Source: Bosea sp. BIWAKO-01 (GTDB lineage: Bacteria; Pseudomonadota; Alphaproteobacteria; Rhizobiales; Beijerinckiaceae). From it: a stretch of DNA of 64,000 nt. The notes beneath the pieces were generated by a model. It did no database searches, was not told the origin of the DNA, and saw only the letters and a program-made list of their open reading frames with translations. The stretch covers positions 3,498,501-3,562,500 of the forward strand of contig NZ_BCQA01000001.1 in assembly GCF_001748145.1 (NCBI RefSeq). Direction: 5' to 3'. The translations under genes were made by a program, and so were the position numbers. Below, piece by piece: positions 19,536 to 28,929 of this stretch. The stretch's first letter is position 1; each line of letters begins with the position of its first letter.

Positions 19536-19605
19536 CAGGAAAGGTGAATCACAAACACAGCCTCAAAGGAGTCCCACGATTCCGATTAAACGTCCGATGC
19601 TCTAA

Positions 19606-19915
19606 CATTCACGTGAGCCAGCTCCGGTGGCGCAAGGATCTCTGCGATCAGGTTGGGCCTCCCGCGCGGCGGTTCCTTCCGTTGGTGATGGACCCCGAGC
19701 CGCGACCAATGCAGACATCTTCCGCTCCTCTGAAAGGGGGAGCGGACCTTTCTGCTTAGGCGGTTTCTGACCCGTCTGCGTTTCGATCTAGCGCTTATAG
19801 GCCGGCAACTGCGCTCCCGCTCCCGGTTCGCCTTCCGTGGCCATCGCCACAACTGCTTCTGGACATTGCCACCGAATAGAGCACGATTTGTGCGCGGCCG
19901 GCACCAAGAGAGCCG
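19606..19915. other. Gene-free stretch after the nested elements
   Basis: 310 bp follow the right TA of the IS630 remnant. I see no reading frame with homology and no clear terminator. Several partly overlapping antisense frames exist, but none shows a domain or a ribosome binding site. Confidence 0.4.
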
Positions 19916-20902
19916 GTGCCGTCCGGTCCTCGTGGAGGGTGTCGGCCTTTGCCTTTGCAAATACTGGTTCATTTGGTAGGCCGCCTGCCGGCGCCGCTGC
20001 GCAAGTCGTTGCGGCGCGCCATCGGGGGGCAGGGCCATGTCCAGCACTGGACACACATGCTCTGGGCTTGGCACCGGGCCCGAGGCGACAAGCGTGTCGA
20101 CCGCATTGCTCCTGGTCTCGCCACCCTGATCCGAGACGCCTGCGGCTCCGTCGAGGGGCATTCGTGCCTCGAATTCGGGAGCGGCCACCTGCTCTCGGAG
20201 GCGCTGGTCTTCTGGCTGGCCGGAGCGGCGCGGGTCGTGGCACTTGATTATTATCCCCTCTTGCGCCTGCGTTTCGCGCGCCGCGCATTTGTGTACGCCG
20301 ACCGCGACGCACTGCTGCGAGCTTTGGCGCCGGTAGCGCCGGCGGTGGCAGTTGCGGAACGGATCGCCCGCCTCGATCAACTCGGCAATTGGACTCCGGA
20401 GGCACTCTCAGAGCTGGGGATCGACTACGTAGCCCCGGCTGATTTCTCCCGCGAGACGGAATTCGCCGGCAGCTTTGACCTCGTTCACTCCACCTCTGTG
20501 CTTGAGCATCTGCCGCTAGCCCACAGCACGGCCATCGTCGCCAACGTGCAGGCGGCGTTGTGCCCGGGTGGCGTTGCCCTGCACGCTATCCATCTCGAGG
20601 ACCATCTCGATTTCCGGCGCAATCCGCTTGCCTTTCTCGCCGCCGACACCGACTGGCGAGAAAGTGACGCTGATGCGCGCGGCAATCGTCTGCGCGCGTC
20701 AGACTGGCTGCGCATCTTCCGGTCGCTGCCGGCCGCGCAGGTCGAGATTCTGTGGGAGGTCGTGCGCGAAGACGCTCCGCTGCCGCGCACCCTTGATTCT
20801 GCGTTCGCGGGCTACGCCGAACGTGACCTGCGTATCGGTGGCATCATGCTTGCTGTGCGCTCCGGCGCCGGCATCGTACCGGAGCCGCAGCTCGTCAAAT
20901 GA
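19916..20902 (+). CDS. Class I SAM-dependent methyltransferase
   Basis: Up to 328 residues from a GTG at 19916. The true start is uncertain because the first 30 residues are poorly structured, and a start near the segment LVHLVGRLPAPLRKSL is also possible. SAM motif I is CLEFGSGHLLSEAL (about residue 88), an acidic residue follows in VVALDYYPL, and FDLVHSTSVLEHLP with ALCPGGVALHAIHLEDHLDF are the post-motif segments. Such enzymes are common in glycan clusters. The substrate is unknown. The gene is intact, although it is surrounded by broken mobile DNA. Confidence 0.75.
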   Translation: MPSGPRGGCRPLPLQILVHLVGRLPAPLRKSLRRAIGGQGHVQHWTHMLWAWHRARGDKRVDRIAPGLATLIRDACGSVEGHSCLEFGSGHLLSEALVFWLAGAARVVALDYYPLLRLRFARRAFVYADRDALLRALAPVAPAVAVAERIARLDQLGNWTPEALSELGIDYVAPADFSRETEFAGSFDLVHSTSVLEHLPLAHSTAIVANVQAALCPGGVALHAIHLEDHLDFRRNPLAFLAADTDWRESDADARGNRLRASDWLRIFRSLPAAQVEILWEVVREDAPLPRTLDSAFAGYAERDLRIGGIMLAVRSGAGIVPEPQLVK

Positions 20903-21220
20903 ATGACCGGCATTCGTGGTGGCAGTGTGCGCGTGGCTTCGTGGCCCGCCGCCGAAAGGGGGGCCGGCCGTTTTGTGCTGGTCGACGATGGTGCGGAACT
21001 TCGGCTGAGCTGCCGCAATTGGATCTGAGGCAACGTCGGAGGCCATGACGGGCATTCCCGAGCTAATGATTATCCTGGTGTGCACGTCGATGATCGGATT
21101 TCTACGGCGCTGGTGGGACCGCCTGATCCAAAGTGCTTGGATGGTGGCCGGACCTCTCGATCCGTTAGACCTGTACCGGGGAATGACTGCCCGGCGATTC
21201 CCGCTGACCTGCGTGCTACG
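20903..21220. other. Gene-free stretch between convergent methyltransferase genes
   Basis: 318 bp between two genes that end towards each other. A GC-rich run (CCGCCGAAAGGGGGGCCGGCCG) near 20945 could form a hairpin. Short frames exist on both strands but none is recognisable. It may be an eroded mobile-element fragment. Confidence 0.35.
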
Positions 21221-22258
21221 TTACACCACCGTTGCGAAGAACGAGCCCCCGAAATGGTTGGCGTCTTGAAGATTAGGAGCACTCCACATGTGGGACAGCT
21301 TTGAATGAAGGTTCGGTTTCGTGCCAACGAAGTAGGCGGGGAACTCAATTCTCAGTTTTTCGCCGGCCAAGAGCCAACACGCCAGCAGATACTGCTCGCT
21401 GAAATACCAATCCAGCCACGCCGGCGGATAGTCATCAGGAATGAAGATGTCGTGAATGCCAAACATGGTGCCGGGCTTGAGCCGTGGCAAGATCTCTGTG
21501 AAGAATACGGTCACGTCGCTGTTTTGAAAGGCTCTGTGGCTGCCGTCGAAAAAGACGAAAACGTCTGACTCCAACCCTTCGAAAAAGCCAATGTCCACAT
21601 CCTCAAGCGACTTGCGTATGACCTCGTCGCAAATCGCATCGACCTCAGCGCGCGGTGCTGGGTCAATCGACGTGATCGTTGTGTTAAGCCCATGATCCTT
21701 GATCGCTCGCCTGGCAAATTTGGTCGAGAATCCTGACCCAATCTCAAGGAACCTGCGAGGGCGCCGGTGCGCAATCAGGCCGTATAACGCGATAGCGTCA
21801 AGTGCAGGAAAGGCCAGGTTTTGCCAGTTCGGCTCCGCTGCATCCTCGACTGGGTGAGGTGGGATCGTCAACATCGGCTCTATCAATGGAAGAAGAGTCT
21901 CGATTTGCGTCTCGTAGCGTGAGGTGCCAGCTTCGAGCACCTTCAGCGTCAGCGGATCCGGAGAGTTTCCGTAACCGAAACGCGCTCTCGGGTTCACCGG
22001 GAAATCGATCTCAATGAGCTGTTTGCGCATTTTCAAATAGTTCCAGTGCGCGTACCTCTCCCCGATATCGGCACTCGGAAACGTCGCAAGTTCGGAGGAC
22101 GGGGCTTGGCTCAGCGAGAGCTCTGCAATCAACGCGGTTAGGCGAGAGATTTCTGAATTAGCCATGTCGCGCTCATAACTGGACTTAAGCGCTGCATCAT
22201 GAAGTCGCCGAATTGGCGGTACCATGCGGCCAATTGCTCGAAGCGATTCTTTGAACAT
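21221..22258 (-). CDS. Class I SAM-dependent methyltransferase-like protein with coiled N-terminus
   Basis: A 345-residue protein. I prefer the ATG at 22258 (MFKESLRAIGR) to an upstream one at 22309 because GGGGGA stands 5-10 nt before it. The first 75 residues are helical. The core has RPRRFLEIGSGFSTKFARRA (motif I, about residue 175), TSIDPAPRAEVDAIC and DVFVFFDGSHRAFQNSDV, resembling methyltransferases that act on sugars or cell-surface lipids. The tail contains GIHDIFIPDDYPPAWLDWYFSEQYLL. No reaction can be assigned. Confidence 0.72.
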   Translation of the reverse strand: MFKESLRAIGRMVPPIRRLHDAALKSSYERDMANSEISRLTALIAELSLSQAPSSELATFPSADIGERYAHWNYLKMRKQLIEIDFPVNPRARFGYGNSPDPLTLKVLEAGTSRYETQIETLLPLIEPMLTIPPHPVEDAAEPNWQNLAFPALDAIALYGLIAHRRPRRFLEIGSGFSTKFARRAIKDHGLNTTITSIDPAPRAEVDAICDEVIRKSLEDVDIGFFEGLESDVFVFFDGSHRAFQNSDVTVFFTEILPRLKPGTMFGIHDIFIPDDYPPAWLDWYFSEQYLLACWLLAGEKLRIEFPAYFVGTKPNLHSKLSHMWSAPNLQDANHFGGSFFATVV

Positions 22259-22419
22259 CAATTCCCCCAGTGGATGCGCACACGGTAGCTGAGCGCTACT
22301 GATGAGCATGGGTGATGCTCAGGTACAAGCCCGTAAATGGCGCGCGGCTCGCCGCGACAGTCCACCATCAACGTTGGGCCGGCCGAAACGAATCAACCGG
22401 ATTGGCTACGAGTGAGCGG

Positions 22420-22950
22420 CTGGCTGCACATCTATTGCGGAAATCATCGGCTATTGCGCGGACGGTGGTGGCGGAGCAACTGGCACCGCGAACTCCGTCG
22501 GTTCAGCTGGCGGAGGCGGCGAGTTCGCCGTAACATTCGGTACGAATTACACCGTTCTCGTCGGTGTTGGCAGGACCGGTGGCATTATCGCCCCACAAGC
22601 CGCGGAGCCGGGGGGCACGTCAGCGTTCGGAGCCGTGATATCCGCGATCGGTGACGGAGGTGTATCCTTCGAAGGGCGCCATCCAAGAAGGCTCGGGCGA
22701 TTCGGGAGGTTTGGGCAGCATCATCGCGCGGCCCGAAGTGGGCGGCGGCATCGCATATGCGGTGGCGTGGGCCAATATGTGCTTGCGCAGGGCGATCCGT
22801 CGTTCACTCCGAATTTCACCTACACGATCACGGCGGCCGTGGCGTCCAATGGCGCTCCCGGCGCCTCCTTCGAGTGGCGGCGCATCCGGCAGCGCCTTGA
22901 GCGGAAACGGAGGCTTCGGCGCTCAAGGTCAGGTCATTCTTGGATATTGA
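22420..22950 (+). pseudogene. Glycine-rich phage tail protein remnant
   Basis: One frame gives ADGGGGATGTANSVGSAGGG and then FAVTFGTNYTVLVGVGRTGG, followed by a frameshift. Another frame ends in SGGASGSALSGNGGFGAQGQ VILGY and a stop. This is the glycine-rich domain and the terminal GxGxxGxV(I/L)xY motif of phage tail and tail-fibre proteins. At least two frame changes separate the parts, so it is not functional. Confidence 0.6.
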
Positions 22951-22963
22951 TTGAGGGATTGTC

Positions 22964-23225
22964 ATGGCGCGCTTCGCACGCATCGCAGACGGTCGCGTGG
23001 CCGTGATCATGAACTTGATGGCGTCGCAATAGAGCACGCTTTCCATTCGGATGTCGCGGTGACGATTCTCGCTGCTGACGCGACGGCCGAAGTGGGCTGG
23101 TCCTTCGCCGCCGGTGCGTTCTCGCCTCCACTGCCGGCTCCGCTTGCGTCCAAGGTCGAACTGACCGTCTATGCCCCCGATCGGGGTTGGCAGCTAGATG
23201 TGGTTTCCAAGAAGGTCGTTCAGTT
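22964..23225 (+). pseudogene. Small phage tail protein remnant
   Basis: The ATG at 22964 gives MARFARIADGRVAVIMNLMA and soon a stop. A second frame continues FHSDVAVTILAADATAEVGWSFAAGAFSPP, a typical tail-associated short protein that follows glycine-rich tail proteins in rhizobial prophages. It is broken by one frameshift near 23025 and appears to run into the IS481 fragment at about 23200. Confidence 0.5.
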
Positions 23226-23560
23226 TTGTCCATGGCGGCTTTCCGCCGAGGGGAGAGTGTGGTCGAGAGAGATTGTAGTCAGTTGCCCATTGTCTGATGG
23301 CGGCGTGGCGCGCGGCGAACTCTCATAGGGGCTTGCATATGCCCATTCGCGTAGGCTGGTCTGGATGAAGCGTTCGGCCTTGCCGTTGGTTCGTGGGGTA
23401 TGGGGCCGCGTGCGGACATTGCAAGCACTTGCCTTTGCGAAGCCGTGCGGCCCGAGACGCCCGCCTGCATCGCAGCCGCCATGACGGACCAGCCTCTTCA
23501 ACCCCCTTTGCCAGTAGGCCTCGACCGCAAGGCGCCAAACGGGCATTCTTGTGCATGTTC
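23200..23560 (-). pseudogene. IS481-type transposase, C-terminal fragment
   Basis: Minus-strand frames give PHTPRTNGKAERFIQTSLREWAYA and then, after a shift, ATDYNLSRPHSPLGGKPPWTK. These are the catalytic-Glu region and tail of IS481-family integrase cores. The HTH and both catalytic Asp residues are absent. A second, similar fragment is at about 25539-25822. Confidence 0.7.
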
Positions 23561-23561
23561 A

Positions 23562-24006
23562 TCCGTGATCTCCTGGGCAGGAGTTGGAGCTTCGCAACCC
23601 CGACCTCTCAGCGCCGGCCTGGATGAACAACCTTCATAGCTTCGACAGATAGAGCAGGGGGCACGAGCCGTAACGGCCGATTCATACGGATGATCGCAGC
23701 CGGGGTAAGTACATCTGCGAACTGCAGTCCATCGCGCACAATATCCGCGTTGACCCGATCCGTGGAAGTTTGCGGATGGCACCTTCCGGCCAGTGAGCAA
23801 CGAGGATTTCCCGCAGTTCGCCATCGCAACGCGGGAATACGCCGGGTCGGTGTTTCTCATCGAGGTATCGCGGTGGCGCAGATCGAGGCGGAAGAGGTCG
23901 CGACGTGCCCACAGATGAGCTGCCACTTTAGTTCACGATAGAGCCTGGAAAAGGAGAGATACTGTAATCTCCGAGATTTACTCGATGGTTGCGCACGACT
24001 AATTTG
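23562..24006. other. Eroded stretch without recognisable gene
   Basis: About 445 bp of overlapping short frames on both strands, none with a domain. The sequence between two transposase fragments and the acyltransferase operon is probably degraded mobile DNA. AAGGAGAG at 23951-23958 is purine-rich like a ribosome binding site but has no start codon within range. Confidence 0.3.
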
Positions 24007-24243
24007 ATGCCTCAAACTGGGGGCATGGACGGGTTTGCTGCATTTCGACCGCGGCCGTTGACGGACGACTATTTTGGTCGCGAACTTCAGCGCGTCGCAC
24101 CTAACTCAATGGTGGCGGCAGAGTTTCTGGGCGTGCCATTGGTGCAGATTGGCAAATGGAGCAGCGGCCGTGATCCTGAGCCCGCAATGGCGAAGCATCT
24201 ACTGCTGAATTATCTACCCTCAGGACAGGTCAAGAAAATCTAA
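24007..24243 (+). CDS. Small hypothetical protein upstream of acyltransferase
   Basis: 78 residues, from MPQTGGMDGFAAFRP to PSGQVKKI. The middle contains an HTH-like stretch (AAEFLGVPLVQIGKWSSGR) but no clear DNA-binding family. Its stop TAA ends one base before the ATG of the acyltransferase, so the pair is coupled. Start is uncertain: TTG 23989 and ATG 24025 are alternatives, and none has a good ribosome binding site. Confidence 0.45.
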   Translation: MPQTGGMDGFAAFRPRPLTDDYFGRELQRVAPNSMVAAEFLGVPLVQIGKWSSGRDPEPAMAKHLLLNYLPSGQVKKI

Positions 24244-25308
24244 ATGTTAAGTCGTAACCGTAGCCTCGATGGACTTCGAGGAGTGGCAGTAATTTTGACT
24301 TTCTTGGTCCACTTTTGTGGGACCTATATGGCGACCTTTCGAGGAGGGAACCCTAATGTTGTCCGTTTCGGCGAGTGGGTGAATCTATATGATCGGCTAC
24401 TTTACTGGCTCTTTCACTCTCACCACGGCGTGTACATCTTCTTTATGCTAAGTGGCTTTCTCATTTGCCGCATAGCGATCAAGCCTTCCTTCAAATATGT
24501 TGGGTTCGTTGGGAAACGGCTGGTCCGCGTCTATCCGGCGTTCCTGCTCGCGATGGCCATCTGTGCTGCGCTGGGCCCGTTCCTGCTGATCCCTCTACCG
24601 ACATGGCAGGCAATCGGTCTGAACTTGCTCTTCCTGAACGGCATATCCCAGCATGTCCCAGGCATCGTGTTCAACAACGTCACGTGGTCTCTATTCTATG
24701 AGATGACGTTTTATCTGACCTTCCCTCTCGTTGTGATAACAGCGCGGCGGTGCGGTGTTCCTCTTATCCCCGCAATTATTTTTGCCGGGCTGGTGATTGC
24801 GTATGCCCCTGGCTTGGCAGGGTTCTATGCCGAGTTCTTCGTGTTCCTGTTCGCTGGGGCGCTGGTCGCTGCTCTCAGCCGTACTGGGGTCGAGGCCGTA
24901 GCAGCGGCCTTCCCGGACTTTTCTATCGTCGCCCTTTACCTGCTGGCAACTAGCTTCTTTACCGTTGGCCTGCTGACGACCTCGCAGTTCGTTTGGATAT
25001 TCGCAGGGTGTGGGGTGATTATCCTTTGCAAAGCGATCGAAGGGGAGAGCGTGATGGCCCGGGCGTTAGCCTGGAGGCCTCTGTCCGAGCTCGGTCGCAT
25101 CTCTTACTCGTTCTATTTGCTTCATTCGGTTGCTATTAGCATGGTGTTCAAGACATGGTGGCTGTTGTACATTCACCGCGTGGGCGCTGTCGCCAATGCA
25201 ATCTATCTCGGGACGTTGGCCTTTATTTGTTCCGCCCTATTGGCTTGGTTTTCATACCAGGTAGCAGAGCGATTTTACTTCAAAAATCACGCTCCTGTCG
25301 ACATTTGA
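24244..25308 (+). CDS. OafA-like membrane O-acyltransferase (acyltransferase family 3)
   Basis: A 354-residue protein with about ten membrane helices. The N-terminus NRSLDGLRGVAVILTFLVHF carries the family's R-x-x-D-GLRG and the catalytic His (residue 22). Next come FFMLSGFLICRI, then GKRLVRVYPAFLLAMAI with the conserved Arg, then WSLFYEMTFYL. The late motif SELGRISYSFYLLHSVAI is also typical. Such enzymes O-acetylate or acylate polysaccharides. The gene sits between phage tail remnants and transposase fragments, and phage-borne OafA genes are known to alter O-antigen. The substrate is unknown. Confidence 0.9.
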   Translation: MLSRNRSLDGLRGVAVILTFLVHFCGTYMATFRGGNPNVVRFGEWVNLYDRLLYWLFHSHHGVYIFFMLSGFLICRIAIKPSFKYVGFVGKRLVRVYPAFLLAMAICAALGPFLLIPLPTWQAIGLNLLFLNGISQHVPGIVFNNVTWSLFYEMTFYLTFPLVVITARRCGVPLIPAIIFAGLVIAYAPGLAGFYAEFFVFLFAGALVAALSRTGVEAVAAAFPDFSIVALYLLATSFFTVGLLTTSQFVWIFAGCGVIILCKAIEGESVMARALAWRPLSELGRISYSFYLLHSVAISMVFKTWWLLYIHRVGAVANAIYLGTLAFICSALLAWFSYQVAERFYFKNHAPVDI

Positions 25309-25392
25309 GCTGCTGATCCGGCTTGGCAGCAATTTCAACTATTTCAGATCAAATAACCTACTTTCGGCGGCTTTTTCATTTCAGGAATCGAC

Positions 25393-25458
25393 ATGGACAA
25401 AATCGTTCCCGCCGGAGCGGCGCTTGTGTTCGACTTTATAGGCGGCATTGAAACGTAG
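25393..25458 (+). pseudogene. Possible 5' stub of a phage lysis gene
   Basis: A 21-residue frame, MDKIVPAGAALVFDFIGGIE and one more residue before a stop. This looks like the N-terminus of phage endolysin-type proteins seen next to tail genes in rhizobial prophages, but the match is short and from memory. Confidence 0.25.
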
Positions 25459-25538
25459 GCGATGGCCCGATCGCACCTTCTTTGCGGGGGATGGGGCTCA
25501 CTCTGACGATTCTGATTTGGAGGATCGCCTTGTGTCTA

Positions 25539-25822
25539 GTGGAGCGTCAACCGGTTGTCGTTGTCGAGAGCGAGTCTGCTGATGGGCGTTTTGGTTTGGA
25601 TTCCGCCGTGGGAGGGCGATGCCAGTTGTAGTGATGGAGCCAGCGCGGCAGCTCTTCGGTTCTGCGATCTGAGTGGGTATAAGGTCTGGAGTAGGCCCAT
25701 TCGCGTAGCGCCGTCTGGATGAAACGTCCGGCCTTGCCGGTGGTCCTGGATGTGTAGGCCCAGGGGAGCAGATCGTCGACATCCAGGACGAGATCTGCCC
25801 CTGTTGCCGAGGCGTGCTTCAT
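25539..25822 (-). pseudogene. IS481-type transposase, C-terminal fragment
   Basis: Minus-strand frames give SRTTGKAGRFIQTALREWAY, then HHYNWHRPHGGIQTKTPIS and a short tail ending TLH. This corresponds to the last quarter of an IS481 integrase core. A frameshift lies near 25620, and the first catalytic residues are missing. Confidence 0.7.
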
Positions 25823-26545
25823 GCCATCGGCAAAGATCTGTCCGAACGCCTCGACGTCGTGCCCGCCCAGTTCCGTGTGATCTTAACGAGTCAGCCGAAA
25901 TACGCCTGCCGGGCCTGCGAGGAAGTGTGGTGCAGGCGCCGGCGCCCACCCGCCTCGTCGAGGGCGGCATCCCGACGGACGCCACGGTTGCCCATGTCCT
26001 CGTCTCGAACTACGCTGACCACCTTCCGCTCTACCGTCGGGCCCAGATCTATGCCCGACAAGGCGTGAACCTGGATCGATCGAACTTGGCCGATCGGTTC
26101 GGCAAGGCCGCTTTCCTCTTGCGGCCCGACCAAGACCGGCCAGCTCTTCGCCTATGCCCGCAACGACAGGCGTTGGTGCGGATCGGAGCCGCCTGGCGTG
26201 GTCTATTTCTACGCGCCGGACCGCAAGGCCGAGTAGGCGATCCGGCATGTCGCCGGCTTAGTTGGCACGCTCCAGGTCGCTGGCTACAAGATCCTGGCCG
26301 AGCGCAGCGCGGTGAGCCTGGCGTTCTGCTGGACCCACGCCGGTGCAGGTTCTACGAGCTCGCCCAATCCGGGCCGGGGCCGATCGCAATGGAAGCACTC
26401 GCGCGCATCGCGGCGCTCTACCAGGTCGAGGGTGAAATCCGCGGTCGCCCGGCCGAGGAACGTCATGCCGCCCGGTAGGCCAGGAGCCGCCCCCTCGTCG
26501 CAGGGCTGGAGCCGTGGCTCAAGGAGAAGCTCGCCCTCGTCAGCT
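25750..26545 (+). pseudogene. IS66-type transposase remnant
   Basis: Pieces of an IS66 TnpC-type transposase occur in changing frames: VVQAPAPTRLVEGGIPTDAT, VLVSNYADHLPLYRRAQIYA, then FYELAQSGPGPIAMEALARI and EDEIRGRPAEER-like residues, ending in LEPWLKEKLALVS. Several indels and a loss of the central catalytic region make it inactive. It overlaps the IS481 fragment at its left end. Confidence 0.75.
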
Positions 26546-26559
26546 AGGAGAGCAACCAC

Positions 26560-26985
26560 GTCTCGTTCTGGCAACGGTGCGCAGTGACCCCGCATGTCGG
26601 CTCCGGATAACGATGCCTGGCATCGGGTCGATCGCTGCGCTGACTTTTCGCTCCACCGTTGATGATCCCGGGCGCCTTTTGTACTCCCGATCCGTGGGGC
26701 CTATCTCGGACTGACACCCCCGGCGATAGCAATCGGGCGAGATTGACCGGGGTGGGTCGGATCACAAAGGTTGGCAATACTGAGACCCGAGCGGCCCTTT
26801 TCGAGACTGCCAACGTCATTCTCAGGCCCTCAACCCGATGGTCTCCTATGAAGGCGTGGGCTGTGTGTGTTGCAGAGCGGCAAGGGACCACGCGGGCGAA
26901 AGTCGTTTTGGCCAGGAAGATGGCCGTCGTCCTGCATCGGATGTGGGTCGATCGAACTGATTTCCGATGGACGGCGTCGGCATAG
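26560..26985 (+). pseudogene. IS110-type transposase, C-terminal fragment
   Basis: Two frames give ITMPGIGSIAALTFRSTVDD, the helix-hairpin-helix-like Transposase_20 start. After a shift come GRITKVGNTETRAALFETAN, TRWSPMKAWAVCVAERQG and KVVLARKMAVVLHRMW, the C-terminal part of IS110/IS116/IS902 transposases. The RuvC-like N-terminal catalytic domain is missing. Confidence 0.75.
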
Positions 26986-27185
26986 AAGCGCCAACGCCGT
27001 CCTCACAGGCGTTCGTCGCGGGGCGTGGGATGGTCGAGTTCGCATGATCCGCCGTGGCGTACACCTTTGAGCGGACGACTACGCCGAAGAGCTTGAACCG
27101 ACCATCCAACCGAATCCCATCATGTGGCGGCTTCGCCGACCACGGATAGAAGCAAGGAACCCGCGGCGCTCGGCCCCAAGAAGGA

Positions 27186-27700
27186 TTGACGGAGGCGGAC
27201 CGAATACAGAAGCAGATCATCGCGATCTTGAAGGAACAGGAGTCCGGGATCTCGGTAGCCGACCTGTGCCGCAAGCACGGTGTGAGCGATGCCAGCATCT
27301 ACAAGTGGAAAGCGAAGTTTGGCGCGATGGACGTGTTCGAGGCCGAGCGTCTTCGAACGCTGGAGGACGAAACGCGGGCTGGCCGATGCGATGCTGGACA
27401 ACGTCGCGCTGAAAGACCTGCTGGGAAAGAAGTCGTGACGCCCACCGCCGAGCGGAAATGCGCTAAGCCGCCGCGCATCTCGTGGCGCATCACGCGATGA
27501 GCGAACTGTGGGCGTGTAAAGCCATTGGCTAATGAGCATCCGATAACAATCCACCCGTCCCGACGATCGCACTCTTCGCGAGCAGATGACCGAGATCGCC
27601 GAGGAACGGCGGCGCTTCAACTATCGGGCCGAGGACGACCCGGGTTGACCAAGGCTCGGAGTTCGTCTCCTGCGACCTCGATTTGTGGGCCTGCGTGAAA
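27186..27700 (+). pseudogene. IS3-type orfA/orfB remnant
   Basis: A TTG-started frame encodes QKQIIAILKEQESGISVADL and CRKHGVSDASIYKWKAKFG, the HTH of an IS3-type OrfA, breaking down after ERLRTLEDE. Bits of OrfB follow: VTPTAERK, NYRAED and a DQGSEFVS-like stretch (27653-27690). Large internal deletions are evident. It is a different IS3 subtype from the copies at 1567 and 34808, but the same subtype as the fragment at 28930-29290. Confidence 0.7.
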
Positions 27701-27826
27701 GGTCCAGGGCGTTTCGGGGGGGCAACATCACCGTCTTTTCAATGCGATTAGCCGCGGCATGACCCGCTCCAGAGCTTGCAACTTGCCACTGCGCTTGCGG
27801 TGCGAGCAGCCGCGCCGTCCGGTTCG

Positions 27827-28789
27827 TTACAAACCGCGCTTAAGCTGCAGGGCCAATTCTGCTTCGATCTCGCGCGCGATCGGCTCTCTATAATGGGTCC
27901 GATCGAAAAAATTCCGCGGATCCGTTGTCATGACATTAGTACTCCTCCCGTCAATTAAGATTCCACCCTTGCGAGATTTGATGAAATCTCTCATTGCGCG
28001 CTTGCACGATTCTTCAGAGATCAATTCCTGACCTCCCTTGGGGAGGGTGTCAGCCCAAACTGGAAGCAATACCAGAGCCACGGCTGTATGATTGGATGCG
28101 GACTTTAGCGTCTCGCCCAACATTTTGAGGGATGGATATTCGCCCGAGAGATTGATCGAACTTATCCAGGGCTTTGAAAGCTCTGCAAGTACCTTTTCTT
28201 TGTCCCATATGAAGTCGAGTTCCAGATCCCAGAAACCACGAGGGTTTGGCGGTCGAGCGACTGTCTTTGATGGTGCCCAAAAGCGTTGAAATGCTTGCTC
28301 TAAACCGTCGTATCGAAATGCGCTGGCGGCATATGCAATCGGACTTTCGTCAATAAGCCAAGTCGGCTGCGGCGGCTCTTCCATGTATCGAGGTGTGGTT
28401 CGACACCAAACATCGTCAATCCCAATGATGATAGCTCTAGGCGGAGTTTCTCGGTGAGTAAGAAACCATTTCAATACGGATAACTCTGGCGCGACCGAAG
28501 CGCCGGGTAACGTCAAAGCAACAAATTCAAGACCGGTGTATTCCGAGAGCCGCTGAGGCGATAACGGGGCAACGTGGGAATTCCCAATAATCACCCCGTT
28601 GAATTGCGGGTTTCTGCCAAGACTTGCTACGGCCATCCGATTCGATATGGCTGATAATGAACGCTTTGGGAGCAATGCGAAGCGTCCAGTATCGTATGGA
28701 TCGACAAATAGAACGAACAACCACAAACAAAAGGTTGTTATTATTATTGTGGCGATAATTTCAGCGTTGAATGTTCGCCAAGTTCGCAT
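27827..28789 (-). CDS. Membrane-anchored SGNH-like protein
   Basis: A 320-residue protein. I chose ATG 28789 because GGAGA stands 6-10 nt upstream; an earlier ATG at 28843 lacks this. One hydrophobic helix (about residues 9-28, IIATIIITTFCLWLFVLFVD) anchors it, with the rest outside the cytoplasm. VIIGNSHVAPLSPQRL (about residue 67) resembles the first SGNH block, and FFDRTHYREPIAREI near the C-terminus gives a D-x-x-H pair. Similar proteins occur in exopolysaccharide and alginate-type acetylation loci. Enzyme activity is unproven, and it may be a non-catalytic relative. Base composition is lower in GC than its neighbours. Confidence 0.65.
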   Translation of the reverse strand: MRTWRTFNAEIIATIIITTFCLWLFVLFVDPYDTGRFALLPKRSLSAISNRMAVASLGRNPQFNGVIIGNSHVAPLSPQRLSEYTGLEFVALTLPGASVAPELSVLKWFLTHRETPPRAIIIGIDDVWCRTTPRYMEEPPQPTWLIDESPIAYAASAFRYDGLEQAFQRFWAPSKTVARPPNPRGFWDLELDFIWDKEKVLAELSKPWISSINLSGEYPSLKMLGETLKSASNHTAVALVLLPVWADTLPKGGQELISEESCKRAMRDFIKSRKGGILIDGRSTNVMTTDPRNFFDRTHYREPIAREIEAELALQLKRGL

Positions 28790-28929
28790 TTTGGGTCTCC
28801 GCGTATGGCCTTTTAATTCAGCCGGTGAGCAAAGCAACTCCACTAATGCGAACGTCGGCCGCCTTTCTTCTGATCCGAGACCATTTGCTGGAGCGCCGGA
28901 GGTTGGAGTTTCCGGCCTTCAATCACGGC

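Larger units (their letters stand above)
11980..19602 (-). mobile_element. IS630-type element, internally deleted and split by an insertion
   Basis: A 22-bp perfect inverted repeat beginning GAGCATCGGACGTTTAATCG bounds this stretch (11980-12001 and 19581-19602). Each copy is directly flanked by the dinucleotide TA (11978-11979 and 19603-19604), the target duplicated by IS630/Tc1-mariner elements. Read on the minus strand from the right, the element gives an HTH N-terminus, an internal deletion, then YSRDLNPIEMAFAKL and VVDIC. It resumes at the left end with LTQAQCRNFFRHAGYGSD and a stop inside the repeat. The two parts are separated by the 7-kb insert at 12058-19117. Confidence 0.8.
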
